Positions 56,601 to 64,000 of a DNA stretch of 64,000 bases are shown one piece after another. This DNA is from Alentia gelatinosa (lineage: Eukaryota; Annelida; Polychaeta; Phyllodocida; Polynoidae): the NCBI GenBank assembly GCA_950022655.1, contig OX465583.1, forward strand, positions 37,227,360-37,291,359, given 5' to 3'. The stretch's first letter is position 1, and each line of letters starts with the position of its first letter. The notes below the pieces were generated by a model, which saw nothing but the letters and a program-made list of their open reading frames with translations, was not told the DNA's origin and made no database searches. The position numbers and the translations under genes were made by a program.

Positions 56601-59600
56601 TGTATCATGCATATAACGATATGAAAGCCAAGTGCAATACCAGCTTGGGTGGGCTCGTGTGGGACTCGGAAGGGTATAGGGCACACCTCTTCGGGGTGGT
56701 CCATAGCGTTCCTTTTGTTAACACCCCACTATTAGGATCAGCCTCAGACACGGACGATTTAAACATAACCCTTGGTTTAATATGCACAGGGATTTTGACC
56801 TGAGTACACATTTTTTCGCTGCGTCCCTGCTAGTGAGTTTCCATGGTGCGTTCCAAGGACCAGGGGATCATATGACGATTTATCAACGATCTCGCGGCCG
56901 CCCGCCCGGCTCCGGGTCCCCGGCCATCCCGGCCCGACCATCGGGAGCCAGCCTCTCGAGCCGAATCCATTTTTGTAATGATCGCTTGTACAGTCAAAGC
57001 CACCGACTCAGCCAGGGATTGAGCGTTTATAAATTGCCTACTAAAACCTGCAGAGAGTGAAGGTCGGGTCGGTTGAAGGGCTTTGCCAGTTTAGCCGGAG
57101 GCCTCGGTTATCGCGTAGGTGTTGAAGCCACATGGCTAACCCCATACAAAATACCAGGGTCTATCTCTAGCCTACATACATATATACACACACTCAGTGA
57201 GACCGAAAGCAGAGTCTAACGAAATCTCACCTTTATTTACATCAAAACAATACTAAAGTAGCCTCAACCAATGTAGCTGTAATGAGGTAAAGATTTAATG
57301 AATTAAAATCGCAGTGGAGGGTCTTTGTTAGGCTTGACCCGGCTGGTAGATCGCCATTGACTTTATCCACTTGGCCGCGCGTGGCCCGCACGCCGCCCGC
57401 CACCATCTTGATTGCAATTACGGCGTCTGGCTGGAAGTCGTCTGCTCGAGTTTTGTGCGCTGCGGGCGGTTGTTTATCAGGTGTTGTTGACCAACAAGCG
57501 GGACTAAGTCACGATTGCCACACCCCGTACTTTTTGTTCTGGTTTGTTTGCAGTCACACCCTTAACTTTTCCTCGAGTTTTCGTTACTTTGATCAGAATG
57601 GGACCAAACCGCGGTATGTATATAGAAGGTACATACACATATCTACATCGGCTTCCATAGAAACAAAACAGGGACTGAGTTTATATATTTCGTACGCATA
57701 CATGAACTTAAAACAGTGATTCTCACAGAGATTTTCATCTCATGGATCAAGGTCGAGGGGAACTTACAGCATTCGTTGCCGTAATTCGGTGTTTCCTTTG
57801 GTCGCGTGATCGTGTTGTGGCTGTTTTGGGAGCTTACACGGTGTAACTCTGCCTCCAGCCGGAGGATCCCATACACAGGCCCGGGCCTAGCCGGGAACCC
57901 ACTCTCCAACCTCTCGGGGACCAATTTCTGCCCGGCCAAGCCCAGCACAGCAGGCCCTACGCGGCCCGTTAACCTTAATTAAACAATTAGGCTCATCGGA
58001 TATTTCCATCTCGACTGGCCGGTAAGTAAAATAAACGTCGGACCGTGCTGCCTTCCAATGCACCCCCCGTTGGGGCCCCGAGCCGGGAGCTGGAGTTGAA
58101 GCCGGGAGGGGTCTGCATGGACCCCGTCTAATTCATGCCACACCTATACCTTACACGTTATATGCGGGAAGGGGTAAGAGGGGCTGAAGGCCCACATTCC
58201 CAAGCCCAGATGAGAACCAGAAACCGGGGCATAGCGTTCGGATAGAAATAAACACGCGCTTCTCAATATACACCATATGCACGTTGATATTTGTTTTGTA
58301 AGCCCCACCTCATGGTGCTCACCCCCTACTCCCACCCATCCAACTGCCCTACACCTCCTTCTCCACCCCAAACCAGTGGTCAAGTCAAGAGGGGAGGGGC
58401 CTTGGTTAGAGTGGACATACATGTGTTACTACTTTCTAAACCAGAGTTTGATCAGAGCCAGAAAACTGTTTGTGTAGAGATGGCGGTGTGGCTCGAAGAG
58501 TAGGCTCAGTGATCGCACTGCGGACTGCCTATGGTTTGCACGATCCAGGAGTTGACCGACGTAAATGGACTGACGGCAGGGCTAATGCCGTAAATGGGAT
58601 ACTGGCGATGGGCGTGTTGACACGTTAGCATTCTGAAAGGAAGAAAAACACGCTGCACCCTGCGCCGTGCAGGCCTGTGTTCTGAGTGGGCAAACGGCGC
58701 CTATGTGAAGTTGACTTTTAACGTCCTATACGAGTGGTGGGTGTACAGGCCGCCCACTGAACTGGTGTATACGGGTGTAAGTTACCGCAAATAGAAGAAC
58801 TTAAGGACCAGTAGGTGGTAAATGTTATCTGAGGGCAAAGAACTTTAGTGCCTCCATGCCACGACTGGGTAACCTCAGTGAAAGGGTGGGTATTTTTGTA
58901 GTAAGGGTCCACTCCCCAGTACAATATATATCTGTGGTACACTCCTTGTTTCCCCTTTTCATGTCTCAATTTGAACCGCCCCGCTTCTTGTACTGCAGTC
59001 CCCAGAGACGTCGAAACCTTTGGAGGAGAGGATATGTCCAACTTTGAATAGCAGAGTACTAAGAGTAAAGGCGTTAGCATTAAATTTGTTCAGTAAAATA
59101 ATACTTCTAAAAGAAAATGCATACTCGTTCAGTGGCTTCTGCTATATCTACTATTTATTGTAAAGCAATCCAAAATCAGTTCGCTGAAAGTAAAGGTTAG
59201 AAGGTCAGATTTCTAGAAGAAAACTATCACTTTCAGAAGACAGTAGTCTTTCACATGATCTGATTCGATGTGGCTTCTCGGCCATCTCAGGGAAAAGTAT
59301 TTGTAGAACATAGGAATGCAGTCCACCTTTGTTAACATTCGTTCTGCTGTTTATACAATCCTTATTCCCGTTGATTAATTACATTATCCAATAGTGAACG
59401 AGATGAATACACATGGTATATGCTCGACAGCTGCTATTGTGCAAATCACCCTCAAACAACCAATAAACTAGCATGTCAGTCATCGCAAAACCCATCTATA
59501 AAGCGAATTTCCTCCTCTGATGCAAGTTTGTTTGAGTTTCTGAACTCAACGAAACTCGCTGTGTAAAGGGGTATTTCGAGCTATAAATGAATCAGAAAAT

Positions 59601-60000
59601 GAACAATTGTCTTAAACATATACAATTTAGAAGATTAGAATTGAATGATAAACTGCAATTTACTGTAGTAAGTAGTTCAAAGCTGTTGGTACCAGTTTCA
59701 TAGCAATGTGCGTCATCCCAGAGACAAACTAAGGCTGGTTGTATTTACAGCTGGGTGGAATTTGCCTTCTAGCTAGAGATGTGCGTGTGCATAATAATAG
59801 CATAAGTGAATTTGGAAAACCCGTTGAATATCTTTATGAGGATACTGAAAGAAAAGTAAGTGGAAGGAGTATATGTTAAGTGGTGAGAGTGAAGGGGGTG
59901 GGTGGGTTTAGGTGACTGGGGGAGGTTTAGATCTGTAAAAAAGAGGGTGGGGAATATTTGACATCTCTAGTATAGGATACCCAGCTTGCCCACTGTATGT
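53700..60000. other. Intergenic DNA with GC-rich islands, no recognised gene
   Basis: GC-richer patches occur at 54640-54800 (GTTAATTGG, GCAATTAACC), 55240-55700, 56880-57110, 57340-57490 and 57850-58110 (CCTTAATTAAACAATTAGG). Their homeodomain-type AT cores suggest scattered regulatory elements. No exon with a recognisable domain was found, including the 150-codon minus-strand frame at 54957-55409. Confidence 0.35.
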
Positions 60001-60029
60001 GCGTATACAGTCAGCACAAATCCCCTATT

Positions 60030-60420
60030 CACGGCGCAACATGCTATTTGCATCTCATTACAACGAATAAATCTTTAGACGCAATTTACTGGGCCAAGTC
60101 ATCTTAAAACAGTCGTCGACAGAGTGTCTGGCGCGCCTCCTGCCAGAGCCATGCATCACGCTGGCAACCAGCGATGACACGAGGATTATTACGCACTTTT
60201 CACACGGTTTTCACCCCCTCCCACCCTCATCCTCAGTTGTCCCACACCCTCCCTCCACCTACCACCACCCGGCTACTGTACCACAAGAACAATTCCAGAA
60301 AGGGGCGTTTTCTTTTTATGCAAATGAACATTAGTTGCTGGACGGAAAGTTTATGGTTTGAGATAGCAACGATATAAACTACCATGCATAACTCTGACGT
60401 CACTACCACTATCTCGGGGC
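60030..60420. promoter_or_regulatory. Putative regulatory element with two octamers and a CRE
   Basis: Perfect POU octamers ATTTGCAT (60046-60053) and ATGCAAAT (60318-60325) lie about 270 bp apart in opposite orientation. A perfect CRE TGACGTCA lies at 60395-60402. A GCTGGCAACCAGC dyad lies near 60160. Function inferred from motifs only. Confidence 0.35.
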
Positions 60421-63400
60421 CCAACCCCGACAATATAAACTAAAGCATTGCTCCAGGCTCCATATGCTCGATGGCGTCTCCGTAGAAATTCCTACAGGTC
60501 GCTGCATACAATTTTCCTCACCAGGCACTCAGTGGAGTGTTCTGTGGGTGGTGGTCGGGGGGACATCAAACGGCAGGAGATTGAATATAGCCGGGTGAGT
60601 GTGCCCATATATCAGCACTGATGTAATGGGTTATCAGTCACTGATAGAGATGTCTCTCCACGCAATCAGTATGCAGGCGATAGAAATGCTAAATGGTCTG
60701 ATTGGCCTGGGTTCTCATGGCGTAAATATACTGAGTGAATGAGTCCATCGTTACAGGTAGCGCAATACGGTCTCGGGGAGGTAGCCAATATGGCCGCTGC
60801 TTACTTTATACATATACCCAGGGCTCCGCGGTATCAATGTTAACGAAAACTTTCAAAATAAGGCAATAAAGTTAACATTTCATAGTGAGAGTGTAATCAT
60901 CTAATATTTGTTCCATATCTATGTACAGGATCAGAGATTTGTGATAAAGTAGGTAGCTTAAAAATACAAGTTTGTTATGTTTCTAAACACTATTATAAGT
61001 TTGGGAAACTGACTTAGGTACAGAATGATAACATGCTAGATAATATTGAAGAACATTTTCAGTTTAATCCATGACGAAAAAATGTAGAATTCGATACGTT
61101 CTCGATAACATCATAAACCAAACAGGTATAGGTATCTATAGAGTAACGGAAAACAACAGAACACGTACGAAAACTTGTTCGAAGTAGGCTATATCTGGTT
61201 CAAGAATTCGTTCTGTATGGTAAACATTGCCCCATAAGTCACACGGGGAATCAAGGAGATAAGAATCTAAGTTTTCCGACTTCAAAAGTTAATAACAGTC
61301 TCAGAGTAAGCGGATTGGAATGACTCGTTGCGGAATGTTTGTATCTCTGTGGATAAAACAGTTTCGCTCTCGCTCAAATCGTCTCACATTAACGTCAAAC
61401 ACTTATTCTCCTAATACGACCACCTCAGTCCACACCAGCAAAGCGGCGTAACCCTGATCCTGGCTCGCTGCAAATCTACCCGTAATTCTGGTAATCTCCC
61501 AGAGTGCCAAAGATTATGTCCCACCATGCAGAAGTAGCCACATTTGCCGCACGCAGGGATCTGGCGGCGAAGAAATTAATCTTTTTTCACACTTTGTGCA
61601 TCGGGATAGTCTTAGCGAAGCTTTCCTCTGATCCTACAGGTATTAAGCGACTTGTCCGCCCTGGTAGATCTATTAATGCCCGTTATCGGGGGCGGGGGAG
61701 GGCCCGATTTAGCCCTTTATTATTCCAATTAAATACATTACAGAACAACTGCAAAGACGAAAACAGCATGGGCTAAGCCGACATTTGGGGAGGGGTCGAG
61801 CTGAGAAGTTTGACTCAAGAGGCGCAGTGGGGAGCCTCGTGGGTAACGGGACGTGTGTGTATATGTGTGTGAGTATATGTATGTGTTAGAGCCAGGCCAG
61901 GGCTGTATATTGGGCACCGACCCTCCTCTTTTCCTCCACCAGCCCTGACGAATATACGTTATGACCGAAAGCGCCTGTTGACTCGAGAAGCAGAACAAGG
62001 AAAGTTAATCCTTTGGCCAAACTGGCAGACATTTCCATAGAAGCGCCGGCCCATGGTGTTGTTCACGTTCGCAAGAGCTTAGCGTTCGGAACAGGTATTC
62101 TGGTAGGAGAGAGGTGGTTGGGGAGGTGGTGTTGGAGGGGTGTCTGTGTTAATTTTCTCGTTTGGACGTGGAGTTGGAGCTGTTAGACTGACCGACGCAT
62201 TGACCGACGGGAGGTGGTATAACGGCGGAGGGGTAGGGTTGGATGGGAAGACAGGGTGGGGGTATATGTATGCACAGTTGGGTATTGAATTTTGTGCACA
62301 TGCGCTAAGGTACAGATGTCCAGAGGTAGTTGACCAAACCTGCCCGCGAACGTGGGAAGAAAGTAGCCGCTGGCCAGTTGTCGAGGCCATGTGTGTATAC
62401 GACCAGTGACCATTACACAACCCAGTTTCCCACCCCTATTGTCCAACTACATAAAGGCTGGCCGGGGCCTTTTAGGAGGGAGACTCATGGTTGAGGGTTG
62501 GGGGTGAGACCAACGAGCAAACTGCCTACAATCTGGAAATTGCATGGATAGCTTACAACAATACGTCCCATCCCCATGTTTCCTTGTTTGGATAACATTA
62601 GGAGGTCCTGGCAGTGTGTCGGTTGTCGGGGTGGTGCGCTGGACGGCAGGGGGTAGGGGTAAAAGGGGTGGAAGGGAGGAGGGGGAACCTGCTGTTAGAT
62701 TTTGATAAGGTCTTACGGCGCGATCGCTGCCCATGGCGGCGGGCGGGCCAGGCTCGCGCTCCCCCGTTCCGGTCCACTTAACAGGCAAATCCGCCATCCG
62801 TTTACCCAGGTTTTAGGCCGTGTGTGCTCCTGGATCCACAGGCCTTTCTTCTTTATTTACCTATAATCTGGTGGGATTTCCAGTCCCCTCTTACGAGCCC
62901 CACAACGCTGGGCCGTGTGTTGGGCTTTGGTTAACGTATATAACATACGAGTGACGCCCGCCCGCCCTAGCTCTCCCCCCACACCCTCAGCACAGGCGCA
63001 CAGCCGATGTTGTGTCCATACAACATGTGCCCGGCGGAGAATTCGTGTCAGTGAGCAATCCACGCAAGACCCGGATTAGGAGGCCGGATTAGAAAGTAGC
63101 AAATACTACACGCTGAAAGAAGTTAAGCTGTGGGCGCTCTTAGTCCATCAGACCCTCCCCTTGCCGTTATGCACAACCGCATAATTTTAGCACAGCTCCG
63201 CAAAGAGCAAATGGCGCGAGAGGGGACTGCGATAAGCCTACCCTGCCCGCTCAGCGCCACAGCGCCCCTACCGACAGGGCTACAGATCCACACGTTGCCG
63301 ACAGATAAACTGATTAAGGGGCCCAGGTCTCGTTAGCCCCCTTGGGTCATTTTAATTCACCTCCATCCCCCCTTGAATCCCCTCCCCAGTAAAAAGAGCG

Positions 63401-64000
63401 GTGGGGGAGGCTTGGGGAAAATTAATCCTAATACTGTGCTTAGGAGAAGTGCGATGTAGGCGCTCACTTGGCGACAAAGTACGATAGGGAAACAGGTGGT
63501 CTTTGGTGGGACTACTGGAGTCAAGTGTAGGGCTGTAGGGGAAGAGGGAGGGGCCCCCACCTGTCCTCAGCACAGGATGTGGTCAGTGTTTGGTCACTTC
63601 TCATTAAGCAGGATTATCATGTCACCCCGCATAACAACCTCATTTCAAATAGATCAGCCGCCCAAATGGCCAATTATTTCACATTGGATGAAAGGAAAAC
63701 TTCCGGCGATGGTACAATTTTTTCTCTCATCAGCATAGTGGACTTCTAATAAACTAGTTGCGACAAACGTTAACAAATTGTACAACAAAGAGGAATCGTT
63801 GTAGGGTCCTTGTGTGGTCAAATTCCATCGCACTTAATTAGGGTTTTTCGATTTCATTTCGAATATTCTGCACCTATATCTTTACGCTCATTTCAATTGA
63901 ACTGGTTTGCCATTTTTATGAATGTTATAGGTTACATATTCGATATAGGTTTAATTGGATAGTTACATAACATCAACAGGTGCAGCCCTCAAACACGAAG
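60421..64000. other. Intergenic DNA to window end, no recognised gene
   Basis: AT-rich stretches alternate with GC-richer islands (61430-61760, 62690-63400). The latter hold AATTAATC-like and CGATAAGC-like sites. No spliced or single-exon gene, tRNA or repeat family could be supported. Confidence 0.4.

Overview
This is a window of animal genomic DNA, almost certainly from an invertebrate bilaterian. It has spliced genes with GT-AG introns of 1 to 6.6 kb, long AT-rich noncoding stretches, (TA)n microsatellites, short inverted-repeat transposons and CpG-rich islands, and no bacterial-style gene packing. The phylum cannot be fixed from sequence alone; a lophotrochozoan, hemichordate or other marine invertebrate would fit.

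The only protein-coding genes I can support are two complete Pitx-family (paired-like, K50) homeobox genes in tandem on the + strand. Copy A joins 6278..6698, 11548..11777 and 12790..13332 (397 aa). Copy B joins 26619..27009, 32488..32696 and 39307..39876 (389 aa). Both have three coding exons, a phase-1 intron before the homeodomain, a phase-0 intron between homeodomain residues 46 and 47, and a C-terminal OAR motif followed by the family ending LSACQYA. They share homeodomain residues that are unusual for Pitx (A29, S35, A36), so they look like a lineage-specific tandem duplication. Pieces of exon 2 (28 nt and 49 nt) are identical in the two copies at all sites, synonymous ones included, while the rest has diverged. 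This suggests localised gene conversion or another constraint on the DNA itself.

Layout: 1-6.3 kb holds a degenerate minisatellite, GC islands and the promoter side of copy A. 6.3-13.3 kb is copy A; its intron 1 carries a 165-bp hairpin, two identical TTAATCCACA sites, a compound microsatellite, a pogo-type MITE and a CTCF-like site. 13.3-26.6 kb is intergenic, with a piggyBac-type MITE, another terminal-inverted-repeat family, palindromes, and promoter-like islands near 17 kb and 23 kb. 25.4-26.6 kb is the CpG-rich promoter of copy B, with a Pbx-Meis/E-box/CRE composite. 26.6-39.9 kb is copy B; its long intron 2 holds CpG islands that could be internal promoters. 40-64 kb has no recognisable gene: it contains repeats, one more MITE and scattered islands with octamer, CRE and homeodomain-type sites.

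Pitx proteins are nuclear transcription factors that bind TAATCC. In many bilaterians they act downstream of Nodal in left-right asymmetry, and in anterior and neural patterning. Two linked, diverging copies in a gene-poor stretch rich in candidate cis-elements suggest a locus where regulation has been divided or has changed between paralogs. The splice models and all cis-site calls come from reading the sequence only; no expression or alignment data were available.
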